A stretch of DNA of 28,637 nucleotides from HGM04593 sp045654885 (GCA_045654885.1 JAZOOF010000044.1:1-28637); one strand, 5' to 3'; positions 16,559 through 25,633 are shown, numbered from the stretch's first letter. The notes: generated by a model from the sequence alone, not told the origin. Program-made: numbers and translations.

Positions 16559-17236
16559 ATGTCGGTTATTGAGTACAGGAATGTCGATATACAGATTGAC
16601 TCCAAGATTATACTTGAGAACGTTACATTTGCATTGGAAGAGGGCGAGTTCGCCTATATTGTCGGAACCGTTGGTTCCGGTAAGTCGACACTGCTTAAGA
16701 CCATTTATGGCGAGGTGGATATCGATGGTGGCGAAGCTCTTGTATTCGACAAGTATGACCTCAGTGATATCAGCAACAGGAAACTGCAGGAACTGAGACG
16801 GAAAATAGGCATTGTGTTCCAGGATTTTCAGTTGCTGACAGACAGGAGCGTTCATGACAACCTCGATTTTGTGTTGCGTTGCACAGGCTGGAAGGATAAG
16901 GAGGCGCGAGAAACGCGCATCGAAGAGGTGCTTGAGCAGGTGGGTCTGCTGCAGAAGGGCTATAAGCGCCCTCACGAACTCTCCGGCGGCGAGCAGCAGC
17001 GCATTGTCATAGCGCGTGCTATACTCAACCGTCCGGCATTGTTGCTTGCAGATGAGCCTACCGGCAACCTCGACAATGCAACTGGTAATTATATAATGAA
17101 TCTTCTGCACTCTGTGTGCAAGGCGGAGAAGATGGCTGTGCTCATGATTACACATAACGAACAGTGGCTGCGCGATTATCCGGCTACGGTATACCGTTGC
17201 GCCGACCGCAGGATTACTAAGGCTGATGCAGTGTAA
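16559..17236 (+). CDS. ftsE: Cell-division ABC ATPase FtsE
   Basis: FtsE is the cytoplasmic ATPase that pairs with the membrane protein FtsX to control cell-wall hydrolases at the division site. The 225 residues contain Walker A GTVGSGKST (36-44), Q-loop Q88, signature LSGGEQQR (141-148), Walker B LLLADE (161-166) and H-loop H199. Length, lack of extra domains and position before lysC-lysA fit the Bacteroidales FtsE. No ftsX is next to it; in this phylum ftsX commonly lies elsewhere. A LolD-type exporter ATPase is the main alternative. Its stop is 47 bases before lysC. Confidence 0.8.
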   Translation: MSVIEYRNVDIQIDSKIILENVTFALEEGEFAYIVGTVGSGKSTLLKTIYGEVDIDGGEALVFDKYDLSDISNRKLQELRRKIGIVFQDFQLLTDRSVHDNLDFVLRCTGWKDKEARETRIEEVLEQVGLLQKGYKRPHELSGGEQQRIVIARAILNRPALLLADEPTGNLDNATGNYIMNLLHSVCKAEKMAVLMITHNEQWLRDYPATVYRCADRRITKADAV

Positions 17237-17283
17237 TCCTGTTTTTAAAAGGAAGTTGAATATAAACTAAATGATATATAAAT

Positions 17284-18609
17284 ATGAAAGTATTGAAATT
17301 TGGCGGAACATCAGTTGGTTCGGCCGAGCGTATGCAGGGTGTTGTCAGCCTTATCAATGACGGCGAGACAAAGATTGTTGTTCTTTCGGCAATGTCGGGA
17401 ACCACAAATTCACTCATTGAGTTTACAAACTATTTGCGTAACGGCAATGTGAACGGTGCTTGTGAGCACTCTACGTTCCTACAGACAAAGTACATGCAGA
17501 CAATAAACGAGCTCTACAAGAACCCGGAAACCAAGGCGGCTGCTACAGCCAAGGTGAACGAGATTTTCGCTCACTTGCGCGACCTTGCACAGCAGAGGCT
17601 CTGCGATGACCTTGAGAAGGAGATTGTGGCACAGGGTGAGATTATCTCTACCAATATGGTCACATTCTACATGCAAGAGCAGGGCATTGATGTTAAGTTG
17701 CTTAATGCTCTCGACTTCATGCGTCTCAATGTCAATGGCGAGCCCGACCTTGAGTACATACGCGAGCACCTGATGCCACTGCTCGATACCGACAAGCAGA
17801 GCCGCATTTACATTACCCAGGGTTTCATCTGCATGAATCACATGGGCAGCTACGACAACCTGCAGCGTGGCGGCAGCGACTACACGGCAACACTCATTGG
17901 TTCTGCCGTTAATGCCGAGGAGGTACAGATTTGGACCGACATTGACGGTGTGCACAACAACGACCCTCGCGTGGTCGAGGGCACAACTCCTGTGCGTAAC
18001 CTCCACTTCGAGGAGAGTGCCGAGCTTGCATACTTCGGAGCAAAGATTCTGCACCCCACATGTATTCTCCCTGCAAAGCTTACAGGTACCCCGGTGCGTC
18101 TGCTCAATACAATGGACCCCACTGCCGAGGGTACACGCATTGACAACAACCTTACACGTCCGGGCGAAATAAAGGCCATCGCGGCAAAGGACAATATCAC
18201 AGCCATCAAGATTAAGAGTGGCCGCATGTTGCTTGCCTATGGTTTCCTGCGCAAGGTGTTCGAGATTTTCGAGAACTACAAGACCTCAATCGATATGGTA
18301 TGTACATCCGAGGTGGGTGTGTCTGTTTCAATAGATGACGACCGTCGTCTGGACGAGATTGTTGCCGAACTGCAGAAGATTGGTACAATTACTGTAGACC
18401 GCAACATGTGTATCATTTGCGTGGTGGGCGACCTCGATTGGGAGTATGTCGGCGTTGAGGCCCGCGCCATGGAGGCTATGAAGGATATCCCTGTGCGTAT
18501 GGTCTCTTATGGCGGCAGCAACTACAACATCTCGTTCCTTGTGCGCGAGGAGGACAAGGTAAAGGCGTTGCGCTCGCTCAGTGCATCAATCTTCGGTACA
18601 AACAAATAA
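17284..18609 (+). CDS. lysC: Aspartate kinase
   Basis: This enzyme phosphorylates aspartate, the entry step to lysine, diaminopimelate, threonine and methionine. The 441 residues start with the kinase signature KFGGTSVGSAERM and include the substrate loop GRGG-like QRGGSDYTA and WTDIDGVHNNDPR. Two ACT domains follow (about 300-441), with VCTSEVGVSVSIDD as the usual effector-binding strand, so feedback control by an amino acid is expected. It is monofunctional, with no homoserine dehydrogenase part. It lies between ftsE and lysA; lysA begins 9 bases after its stop. Confidence 0.96.
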   Translation: MKVLKFGGTSVGSAERMQGVVSLINDGETKIVVLSAMSGTTNSLIEFTNYLRNGNVNGACEHSTFLQTKYMQTINELYKNPETKAAATAKVNEIFAHLRDLAQQRLCDDLEKEIVAQGEIISTNMVTFYMQEQGIDVKLLNALDFMRLNVNGEPDLEYIREHLMPLLDTDKQSRIYITQGFICMNHMGSYDNLQRGGSDYTATLIGSAVNAEEVQIWTDIDGVHNNDPRVVEGTTPVRNLHFEESAELAYFGAKILHPTCILPAKLTGTPVRLLNTMDPTAEGTRIDNNLTRPGEIKAIAAKDNITAIKIKSGRMLLAYGFLRKVFEIFENYKTSIDMVCTSEVGVSVSIDDDRRLDEIVAELQKIGTITVDRNMCIICVVGDLDWEYVGVEARAMEAMKDIPVRMVSYGGSNYNISFLVREEDKVKALRSLSASIFGTNK

Positions 18610-18618
18610 TAGGGGACA

Positions 18619-19788
18619 ATGAATTTTCCTGTTGAATATTTCAGGGGTGTCGATACACCGTTCTACTATTACGATGTAGAACTGCTTGAGCGAACCATTG
18701 CCACCGTGAAGGCCGAGGCTGAACGGTATGGCAACTTCGATGTTCATTATGCCATAAAGGCGAATTTCAATCCTCGCTTGCTTAAGATTATGGCCGATGC
18801 CGGCTTGGGTGCCGACTGCGTGAGCGGTGGCGAGGTGGCTGCCGCTCTTGAGGCCGGTGTGCCTGCGTCGAAGATTGTGTTTGCCGGTGTGGGAAAAACC
18901 GACAAGGAGATTGCGCTTGCACTCGATGCGGGAATCTTCTGCTTCAATGCAGAGTCTGTGCCCGAACTCGAGGCCATTGAGGCGCTTGCTGCAGAGCGTG
19001 GAGTGGTGGCGCAGGTGGCGTTGAGGATAAACCCGAATGTAGGTGCCCACACTCACAGCAACATCACCACCGGCCTTGCCGAGAACAAGTTCGGTATCGG
19101 TTACGAGCAGCTGGACGATGTTATTAATGTTGTCGATGGTCTGGAACATGTTAAGCTGATAGGCCTGCACTTCCACATTGGTTCACAAATTCTTGTGATG
19201 GACGATTTCATAGCTCTTTGTGGCAGAATCAACGAGTTGCAGGAACTTTTGTACGAGACACGAGGCTTGGTATTGCCGCACATAAACGTAGGTGGTGGCT
19301 TGGGTATCCGTTACGATGCCCCCGACAAATATCCAGTCCCCGATTTCGAACTCTATTTTGCAACATATGCCAATAACCTCAAACTCTATCCCGGCCAGCG
19401 AGTGCACTTTGAACTTGGACGCAGTATTGTGGCGCAGTGCGGTTCACTTGTGACACGTGTAACATATGTGAAGCGTGGCGGCTGCAAGCAGTTTGTTATT
19501 GTCGATGCTGGAATGAACGACCTCATTCGTCCGGCACTGTACGATGCTTATCATCGCATTGAGAATATCTGCTCCTGCAAGGCCGACGAAGTGTACGACG
19601 TGGTGGGGCCGGTGTGCGAGTCGTCCGATGTCTTCTGTCACGACCGCAAGATGCCCGCAACCGAGCGTGGCGACCTGCTTGTGATGAGGTCGGCCGGAGC
19701 ATATGGCGAGGCTATGGCATTCGGCTACAACTGCCGTGCATTGCCCAAGGCCGTGCTCTCTACCGATGTTGATAAAATGAATCTCTAA
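18619..19788 (+). CDS. lysA: Diaminopimelate decarboxylase
   Basis: LysA removes carbon dioxide from meso-diaminopimelate to give lysine, the final step of the pathway, using pyridoxal phosphate. The 389 residues have the PLP lysine K47 in YAIKANFNP. They also have the phosphate-binding GGGLGIRYD, HFHIGSQI, and the second-subunit cysteine C333 in VGPVCESSDVF. YGEAMAFGYNCR near the C-terminus is typical. It is translated from an ATG just after lysC and is followed by a terminator at 19893, so lysC-lysA form the end of an operon. Confidence 0.96.
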   Translation: MNFPVEYFRGVDTPFYYYDVELLERTIATVKAEAERYGNFDVHYAIKANFNPRLLKIMADAGLGADCVSGGEVAAALEAGVPASKIVFAGVGKTDKEIALALDAGIFCFNAESVPELEAIEALAAERGVVAQVALRINPNVGAHTHSNITTGLAENKFGIGYEQLDDVINVVDGLEHVKLIGLHFHIGSQILVMDDFIALCGRINELQELLYETRGLVLPHINVGGGLGIRYDAPDKYPVPDFELYFATYANNLKLYPGQRVHFELGRSIVAQCGSLVTRVTYVKRGGCKQFVIVDAGMNDLIRPALYDAYHRIENICSCKADEVYDVVGPVCESSDVFCHDRKMPATERGDLLVMRSAGAYGEAMAFGYNCRALPKAVLSTDVDKMNL

Positions 19789-19892
19789 AACAATGGTTGC
19801 GATATCCCCACTGTGGCCGGTATGACACCACTGCAGAAATCGAGTATCTATACCTACTCCTTTAGGTAAAGAGTAAATCCCTTTTCAATATG

Positions 19893-19924
19893 AACAGCCA
19901 CCATTTGCGGTGGCTGTTTTTTTA
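19893..19924. terminator. Terminator between lysA and the convergent permease gene
   Basis: AACAGCCACC (19893-19902) pairs with GGTGGCTGTT (19909-19918), loop ATTTGC, followed by a run of T on the plus strand. The T-run directly joins the stop codon of the minus-strand permease. A smaller imperfect hairpin lies upstream at 19853-19874. Confidence 0.85.
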
Positions 19925-21160
19925 CTCGAACCTTATGGCCTTTACAGGTTGAATCTTTGATATCAGCATCGACGGGACCACCAGTATGGCAATTGATATG
20001 ACAAACATGGCAATGTTCATTGGTACAAGCAACCAACTGAACTCAATTGGCACGCTGCTCATGTAGTACATCTCCGGGTCAATGGCAATTATGCCGGTCT
20101 GTTGTTGCACAATACAGGCTGCTATGGATATTGCATTGCCTATGAGCATCCCTTTGGTCACAATCATGCCGGCATAGTAGAGGAATACTCTCCTTATCGA
20201 GAGATTGTTGGCACCTGTAGCCTTCATAATTCCAATGAAATTGCTCTTTTCGAGTATAAGGATGAAAAGCCCCGATATCATTGTGAACCCTGCAATACAC
20301 ACCACAAGTATAAGTATTATCCACACCGTCTGGTCCAGCACGGCAAGCCAGTTGAACATCGCAGGGTACAGCTCGTCTATTGTGGCAGAGTAGAGCGTCT
20401 CCCTGTTTCTTGCAGCGGCGCTGTAGACGGCATCCGCGATATCCTCGCAGCGGTCATATCTCAGTTCAAAGTCGTCCACAGTAATCTCAATGGCGCTTGC
20501 CTTGTCGTTCTCCCATCCGTTGAGCCTGCGCGTGGTGTATATGTCTGTCAGTGCCATCACGTTGTCGAACTCGCTGAGGTGCGTCTCATATATTGCCGCC
20601 ACTCTCATCTTGCGGGCTCTGATGCCCTCCTGCATAAAATAGATGTTTACCTTGTCGCCGCTCTTCAGGTTAAGCCTGTTTGCCGTTATCCTTGATATTA
20701 CAATGGCATTCGATGCTGTCTCGCCTGTGAATACGGGCATTTCACCATCAACAATGCTCTCGTCAAAGAACGATAGGTCATAGTCGCTGTCCACACCTTT
20801 CAGTATAATGCCCTCGTACTCCCCGCCGGCCAGTATAATACCCGCCGTCTGTGCATATTGCTGTATGTGCTTTATGCCCTCTGTAGCGCGCAGGGACTGA
20901 ATAAGTAGCGTGTCGGCCGTTACCGGCGAACCGCTTTCGCTCCGCGTGTCATGGTTCTGAATCTGTATGTGCCCGCCAAAACCCACAACCTTGTCGCGCA
21001 CCTGGTTCTTGAACCCCACAATAATGCATATCGAAAGGAACATGACAATTGTACCAATGGTAACCCCCCATTGTGCTATGGTGACAGCCGGGCGCGATAT
21101 ATGCCGTTTGCCGTCACGTGTACTGTATAGCCTGCGGGCAAGGAATAGTTCAAGATTCAT
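19922..21160 (-). CDS. LolE/FtsX-type ABC transporter permease
   Basis: The start at 21160 (MNLELFLARRLYSTRDGK) is chosen because it gives the family's typical N-terminus and 412 residues; the frame stays open further upstream into the lipoprotein gene without meaning. One membrane helix (about 30-55) precedes a long periplasmic MacB-like domain, and three helices follow near the C-terminus (for example VWIILILVVCIAGFTMISGLF). The end ISKIQPVKAIRFE matches lipoprotein-release permeases. LolC/E proteins extract lipoproteins from the inner membrane together with LolD. No ATPase is encoded in this operon. It is the last gene of the five-gene unit, 5 bases after the lipoprotein gene. Confidence 0.88.
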   Translation of the reverse strand: MNLELFLARRLYSTRDGKRHISRPAVTIAQWGVTIGTIVMFLSICIIVGFKNQVRDKVVGFGGHIQIQNHDTRSESGSPVTADTLLIQSLRATEGIKHIQQYAQTAGIILAGGEYEGIILKGVDSDYDLSFFDESIVDGEMPVFTGETASNAIVISRITANRLNLKSGDKVNIYFMQEGIRARKMRVAAIYETHLSEFDNVMALTDIYTTRRLNGWENDKASAIEITVDDFELRYDRCEDIADAVYSAAARNRETLYSATIDELYPAMFNWLAVLDQTVWIILILVVCIAGFTMISGLFILILEKSNFIGIMKATGANNLSIRRVFLYYAGMIVTKGMLIGNAISIAACIVQQQTGIIAIDPEMYYMSSVPIEFSWLLVPMNIAMFVISIAILVVPSMLISKIQPVKAIRFE

Positions 21161-21165
21161 TGTCG

Positions 21166-21555
21166 TTAGAATTTGTGGAATGTAAGTATTACGGAATCGG
21201 ACTGCAGTACCATGCTTTTGTTTGTGAGCCTGTTCACGCAGAATCGTTCGTTCTCGGGGCTGTATAACCCCACAACCTTGCCATTGCCCGGTTTCTGTAT
21301 CATCTGCACAAAGAGGGAGTCGCCTGTGTGCTGGAAACGTCCCTTGCCAATCACACCTCCATTCCTGTTCGCAGTAATCATTCTCAACTGTATTGCCCAA
21401 AAACAACTCTCCTCCCTTTTGTCAATGATGGTGTCATTTTTCAGCTCTTCAATTTGCAGCAGTTTCCAAAAACCCCCAAGGTCACCATTGTCATCGGCCT
21501 TTTGGCACGATGCCAGTAGCGCAGCGCTGAGTATTATGTATAAAACCTTTCTCAT
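21166..21555 (-). CDS. Small lipoprotein, lipocalin-like
   Basis: The 129-residue protein starts with a lipoprotein signal and lipobox LLASC with Cys17. The mature part begins LGGFWKLLQIE and then alternates short strands, reminiscent of the lipocalin-like or DUF4488-type lipoproteins of Bacteroidales; the match is by general pattern only. Its start overlaps the stop of the Wzi-like gene in an ATGA and its stop is 5 bases before the permease gene, so the three are translationally linked. It may assist the barrel or the permease at the envelope. Confidence 0.8.
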   Translation of the reverse strand: MRKVLYIILSAALLASCQKADDNGDLGGFWKLLQIEELKNDTIIDKREESCFWAIQLRMITANRNGGVIGKGRFQHTGDSLFVQMIQKPGNGKVVGLYSPENERFCVNRLTNKSMVLQSDSVILTFHKF

Positions 21556-23075
21556 CTCTTCTCTTCTTTGCCAATGTTGAATAAGTTCTCTCCTTTAACG
21601 GTTAGCAGGCCGCCAAAGTTATTGCCATAGAGGTCGCCACGGTCGAGTGCAAACGATGCCGCAACGCTCCAACCCCTCATCGCTTGTGGCTTGAATGTGA
21701 GTTCCACCATTGCCGAACGGTTAATCTTTATATCCTTGAATGGCTTGCCATATGTGCCCCAGTTGTTGCTGCGGGTGTAGAGTACTCGGTATCCCAACCA
21801 ATCCACAGCATCACCCTCAATACCAAAGTGGAATGCCTCAACGCGAGTGTTGTATATACCAAGAGTATGGTTTTTGTTATATATTGGCGATGTACAAAGT
21901 GGCGTACCAATCATTTGTCCATAATTGAACCATCCGCCATAGGTGTGGTGCCAGTAGTTGTTGTCTACGCAACTTATCTGGTCGGGGAAGATGGAGTTGC
22001 TGTCGTGGTATATTGGCCCACTCTGGTTTTTCAGGTTAAAGTATTCAATAGTGGCACTCTTTATCCATTTGAATTTCTTAAGGTTCAATTCCATGCCTAC
22101 AAGCTGTTCGGTCCACAAACCATATTCCCAGAACATCTGGGAGTGGTCTTCAAAGACGTGGTCATAATATAGTCTCAACATCCACTCTTTCACGTTCCAC
22201 GTGATAGCCCCTTTCCAACTTCCCAAAACATTGCCTGCAACATTTGCCTGGTCGGGTCCAACATATTGTTCATCACCTTTCAACGGTATCAATGCCAAGA
22301 AGTAATCTTTTAGTCTCCCCGGTGCATGTACTGTGTTCCCGGCACCTAACCTGTTGTATATTGTACCACCGAACTGCGTTACCATGTGAATGCCAATCTC
22401 TGCTGTCAACGGAAACTTTTCCGTGTTACCGAATCGCATCAAACCCTCTTTCGAGTGGTATAGCACACCTGTTGCGTGCTGTTTGTCTTTTGCTACAAAA
22501 CGCTCTTGCCATCCACCGTCTGTAAAACGCCCGTATGCAAGGTGACCTTTTATAGCAAGCCACCCGTTTGTTCCCGGTATGTTCCAATAATCGCGCAACT
22601 CAAGGCGCACTTGGGGTATTGGACGTGCATTGCCGCTCTCAACCAATGAACCTGTCGACAGACGGTGGTTCACCAGTTCGCCCCAACGCTCCTTTTGCCC
22701 CACCGAAAGCCTCAGCTTTCTCCAGCTGCACTCCACGTAAGCCTGTTGCACAAACACGGCCGATGTCATGTTCATTCCGCCCACAATGTCTGCACCCCAA
22801 TCCAGTGTTATGCCGCTTTTTTTGAAAGGGTGGTTGCCCTGTGCTCCAATGCGGGCATATCCCATCCCCGTCTTTTCGCTCCCCAGTCCCTGCCTGTTTG
22901 CCATGTGCCAGAACGGGGCATACGTGCCGTTGCCATATGCACCGCAAGCCTCGTAGCGTGTGGTTAATGTCTGCGCCTTTATGCTCATTGTCGATATGAG
23001 CAATAGAGAGAGGAGAACGATTCTTTTTATTATAGAGCCTTTTTCGTACACAGGTAGTTCCATTATTACTTGCAT
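21552..23075 (-). CDS. Capsule assembly Wzi-family outer-membrane protein
   Basis: The 507-residue protein carries a signal peptide (cleavage probable after Ala34, SIKA-QT). A long series of aromatic-rich beta strands follows, typical of an outer-membrane barrel. Family-like parts are APFWHMANRQGLG near the mature N-terminus, SVGQKERWGELVNHRLSTGS, and FWEYGLWTEQ. Wzi proteins anchor or assemble capsular polysaccharide at the cell surface. The start overlaps the nucleotidyltransferase stop by 10 bases; an internal ATG at 23063 is an alternative. Neighbours (glycosyltransferase and nucleotidyltransferase) agree with a polysaccharide role. Confidence 0.88.
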   Translation of the reverse strand: MQVIMELPVYEKGSIIKRIVLLSLLLISTMSIKAQTLTTRYEACGAYGNGTYAPFWHMANRQGLGSEKTGMGYARIGAQGNHPFKKSGITLDWGADIVGGMNMTSAVFVQQAYVECSWRKLRLSVGQKERWGELVNHRLSTGSLVESGNARPIPQVRLELRDYWNIPGTNGWLAIKGHLAYGRFTDGGWQERFVAKDKQHATGVLYHSKEGLMRFGNTEKFPLTAEIGIHMVTQFGGTIYNRLGAGNTVHAPGRLKDYFLALIPLKGDEQYVGPDQANVAGNVLGSWKGAITWNVKEWMLRLYYDHVFEDHSQMFWEYGLWTEQLVGMELNLKKFKWIKSATIEYFNLKNQSGPIYHDSNSIFPDQISCVDNNYWHHTYGGWFNYGQMIGTPLCTSPIYNKNHTLGIYNTRVEAFHFGIEGDAVDWLGYRVLYTRSNNWGTYGKPFKDIKINRSAMVELTFKPQAMRGWSVAASFALDRGDLYGNNFGGLLTVKGENLFNIGKEEKR

Positions 23076-24157
23076 ATGATTTTAAATGCCGAGTGAAGTT
23101 GCCAAATTGGATAACTCCAAGCTTCGGCAGATAGTTTTCTGAAACGGAAACAGTTCTTTACTTTCCATATATACGCTTTCAGGTACTCAAGCTTTGTCCT
23201 TGTAGAAGTATGCTCACCGTAATGGCCGAAATTGCCGTATTCCATTATAAGTGACATTATTTTTTTAGCCATTTTTCTGTCATTTTTATCAATGTCACAT
23301 ATTGCGCACTCCTCGGGCAGTCCCAGATAGTCTATTGCCATTGCCGTTATGGCCCTGTAAGTGGCAAACAGTTGCAATTCCTTCATGTAGGAGATGAACT
23401 GTTCCCTGTCAATATCTTTTTGATGCTTGTGGATGAAGAGAACCCAATCGCATATCTGGCGCAGTCCCAAGCCCGAAAACAGTATGTGCCTTAGCATGTG
23501 TGACAAAAGTTGCAAGGCATTCAAGGCCGGTGGAAAAACATTTATCTCACTCTCCTCAATCAATACAGTCTCCCTTGTGTTGCCTATGACATCCAAGCTT
23601 ATTTCATTGTATCTCTTTTGCAACTTATCGTTGTAAAATGTGGCACTTTTCCTGTGCAGTTCAATTTTTATTCCGTTGTAATCGGTTTCGGCATGGGGTG
23701 AGCCCTGGCTGTCTTCTATAACGCAACCTTGTGATGCAAAGAACTCAATGGCTTTTTTAAAATCATCCGCGTCAAAATACAGGTCAATGTCACCGCAAAC
23801 ACGGTGCTGCGGGATGGGGTATAGCTGGGCAATTCCTTGCCCTTTGAGCAAATATGTGCAAATACCCTCCTTGCTGAGCTCGTTGTATAAATGTTTCAAC
23901 TCTTTGTTCATTGAAATGTTGCTTTTCTCAATGAACTTCTGGACTGCAATCCATTCTAAAACAAGTCTTCTGGGCGGTTTGTGTGTGGCCGGCAATTTGG
24001 ATATCGCATCAAGCAATATTCCGGTTACAGTCTGTTCTTTTGATATCGTATATATATCGTTCCACTCCTTTTCAGTAGGCACAAAGCCCAATTCAGGAAT
24101 CTTATCCCAAATAGCACTACGTAACAATTCAAAAAAACAGTTTCCGCATCGGTCCAT
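23066..24157 (-). CDS. Nucleotidyltransferase-fold protein (NTP_transf_5 type)
   Basis: The 363-residue cytoplasmic protein has the minimal nucleotidyltransferase signature: LLKGQG (103-108) as the glycine motif and GDIDLYFD (122-129) with the metal-binding Asp pair D123 and D125. IKIELHRK further on could supply the third acidic residue. Such proteins are common in polysaccharide and lasso-peptide type clusters of Bacteroidetes, but their substrate is unknown. It lies 20 bases after the glycosyltransferase stop and overlaps the Wzi-like gene, so it belongs to the same unit. Confidence 0.85.
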   Translation of the reverse strand: MDRCGNCFFELLRSAIWDKIPELGFVPTEKEWNDIYTISKEQTVTGILLDAISKLPATHKPPRRLVLEWIAVQKFIEKSNISMNKELKHLYNELSKEGICTYLLKGQGIAQLYPIPQHRVCGDIDLYFDADDFKKAIEFFASQGCVIEDSQGSPHAETDYNGIKIELHRKSATFYNDKLQKRYNEISLDVIGNTRETVLIEESEINVFPPALNALQLLSHMLRHILFSGLGLRQICDWVLFIHKHQKDIDREQFISYMKELQLFATYRAITAMAIDYLGLPEECAICDIDKNDRKMAKKIMSLIMEYGNFGHYGEHTSTRTKLEYLKAYIWKVKNCFRFRKLSAEAWSYPIWQLHSAFKIICK

Positions 24158-24177
24158 CTATCTGAAATTTTATAAAA

Positions 24178-24948
24178 TTATCGTCTTATTTTTGAAACAA
24201 TCAGCTCATACACTTTATAAGGATAACGTAGAGCCAACACAAACATATTCGATTTTATACCATGTTTCTTCATAGCCCTCAAATGGTCTTTCATTATTTG
24301 CCAACGGCTTTTGAAACCATTGGTCGATGCACCACCCGTACGCATTGTAACGAAATCCTTTTTAATGTATTTTGTTGATATACGGTTTATGTATATGTAG
24401 CGCAATAGACTCTCAAAATCGGCACCAATTTTGTAACTTGTATCGAAAGCACCATACCTGGTATATACATCACGTCGGCAGTAGAAAGAAGGATGTGCCG
24501 GCATCAATCCAATTCGCATAAGTGAGCGTTTGAATATTGCCGAGGAGTAATATCGTACACATTTCTTCAAGTTGTCATCATTTACAAAATGTATATCACC
24601 ATATACGGCGTCAATGTTGTTGTCACTCATTGTCACTGCAATGGTTTCAAGGATATCATCCGAAGTGTAGAAATCGTCACTGTTCAAAATGCCAACCACA
24701 TCACCGGTTGCCATTGCAATGCCTTTGTTCATGGCATCATACAATCCCTTGTCTTTTTCGCTCACCCAACGCATGCGTCCGTTGAACCTTGGCTCATATT
24801 CCTTAATAATGTCAACGGTATTGTCCTTTGAGAGACCATCCACCACAATGTACTCAATGTCCTCATATGTTTGGGAAAGTACAGAATCAAAAGTGTCCTT
24901 TACCGTCAACGCACTATTGTATGTTGCTGTAATTATTGAAATTTTCAT
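24178..24948 (-). CDS. Glycosyltransferase family 2
   Basis: A 256-residue GT-A fold transferase. It has the typical start MKISIITATYNS, the nucleotide-binding VVDGLSKDNT, EKDKGLYDAMNKG and the metal-binding SDD at 90-92 (ILNSDDFY). This is the WcaA-like type used in exopolysaccharide synthesis. The start at 24948 is chosen because the frame's upstream ATG at 24993 lies before the predicted promoter box at 24972-24979; an ATG at 24954 (MAMKIS) is equally possible. It is the first gene of the five-gene minus-strand unit. Confidence 0.92.
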   Translation of the reverse strand: MKISIITATYNSALTVKDTFDSVLSQTYEDIEYIVVDGLSKDNTVDIIKEYEPRFNGRMRWVSEKDKGLYDAMNKGIAMATGDVVGILNSDDFYTSDDILETIAVTMSDNNIDAVYGDIHFVNDDNLKKCVRYYSSAIFKRSLMRIGLMPAHPSFYCRRDVYTRYGAFDTSYKIGADFESLLRYIYINRISTKYIKKDFVTMRTGGASTNGFKSRWQIMKDHLRAMKKHGIKSNMFVLALRYPYKVYELIVSKIRR

Positions 24949-24969
24949 TGCCATAGTATTTCTTATTAC

Positions 24970-24992
24970 TGCAAAGTTAGTGATAATTATCA
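24970..24992 (-). promoter_or_regulatory. Promoter and palindrome of the glycosyltransferase operon
   Basis: On the minus strand TAACTTTG (24979-24972) is a full -7 box. The 12-base perfect palindrome TGATAATTATCA (24981-24992) lies directly upstream, where an operator could block or aid polymerase. Nearly the same 23 bases occur before ftsE. Confidence 0.7.
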
Positions 24993-25152
24993 ATACTAAT
25001 GCCGTTTTAGATTAAAAAGTTATTCAGCCGGTTTTCTATAAAGTGGCAAAACAACAACCTTATTCCTTGCTGTAGATTGTACTTTTGCAACGTAAACATT
25101 ACAGGTGTCGCTTTTTTACAGTTTTTATTATAGCAAAAAACGGCTAAAATGT

Positions 25153-25183
25153 TTGCAAGCGTAAAAAGTTTCTACTACCTTTG
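25153..25183 (+). promoter_or_regulatory. Promoter inside repeat copy 1
   Basis: TTG at 25153-25155, exactly 20 bases, then TACCTTTG at 25176-25183. Transcription would start near 25188. Confidence 0.8.
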
Positions 25184-25187
25184 CATT

Positions 25188-25270
25188 GTTATACAATTTT
25201 CAAAAAAAAAGCAGAACCCCCGTAAGGGGAAGAGAGCGTGCCCCGTTGCGATAACGCGGCACGCTTTGTT
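25188..25270 (+). ncRNA. Putative small RNA, copy 1
   Basis: The predicted RNA of about 80 bases has a 5' inverted repeat ATTGT-TAT-ACAAT, a run of nine A, a CCCC-GTAA-GGGG hairpin with a GNRA-type loop, and a 3' hairpin. In the 3' hairpin AGCGTGCC pairs with GGCACGCT and CGTT with AACG, around loop GCGAT. It ends in TTTGTT like a terminator. No open frame of useful length is seen. The family is not one I recognise. Confidence 0.7.
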
Positions 25271-25414
25271 AATGTATTGATTAACTCAATGAACTCGATA
25301 TAAAACACAGATAATTATGATGGTTTAATTCTTGCATCAACAAAAATAATATCAAAGTGTTATTTATGTTATAAATATTTTTTATCTTCGCAATGGTTCT
25401 TTATAAGTTCATTT

Positions 25415-25633
25415 ATGGAAAACAAATACAAAATACCATATATCAACGCCTGTATCAGAGCTTTTGCAAAGCGATTCAAATTGTCGGTCCGTGCGGCTTT
25501 TGAATATCTTGATACATTCAAAGGAATTCATTTCCTTGTAGAATTTTATGATGTCGAACACTTGCAGTCCATTGATGATGCTGTTGACGATTTGATTATT
25601 TGCTGTAAAAATAATGGAGGTACACTAAAATGA
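25415..25633 (+). CDS. DUF3791 family small protein
   Basis: The 72-residue protein has the compact helical pattern of DUF3791 proteins: IPYINACIRAFAKRFKLS, then AFEYLDTFKGIHFLVEFYDVEH and a short acidic tail. It lacks a signal peptide. Its stop overlaps the DUF3990 start in an ATGA, giving strict coupling. In many gut bacteria DUF3791 genes flank DUF3990 genes; an antitoxin or partner role is suggested by this linkage but not shown. The coding sequence is more AT-rich than the core genes, a sign of transfer. Confidence 0.82.
   Translation: MENKYKIPYINACIRAFAKRFKLSVRAAFEYLDTFKGIHFLVEFYDVEHLQSIDDAVDDLIICCKNNGGTLK

Larger units (their letters stand above)
25131..25270 (+). repeat. Repeated small-RNA element, copy 1
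   Basis: First of three direct copies of a 140-base unit. It opens with TAGC...GCTA, then the promoter, then the predicted RNA. Copies 1 and 3 differ at only about three positions over the last 118 bases. It lies between the divergent glycosyltransferase promoter and the DUF3791 gene, 145 bases before the latter. Confidence 0.9.

Noticed and set aside
19922..21406. 494-residue version of the permease starting at 21406
   Set aside because: The added 82 residues lie inside the lipoprotein gene in another frame and look unlike protein; MNLELFLARRL at 21160 is the natural start.
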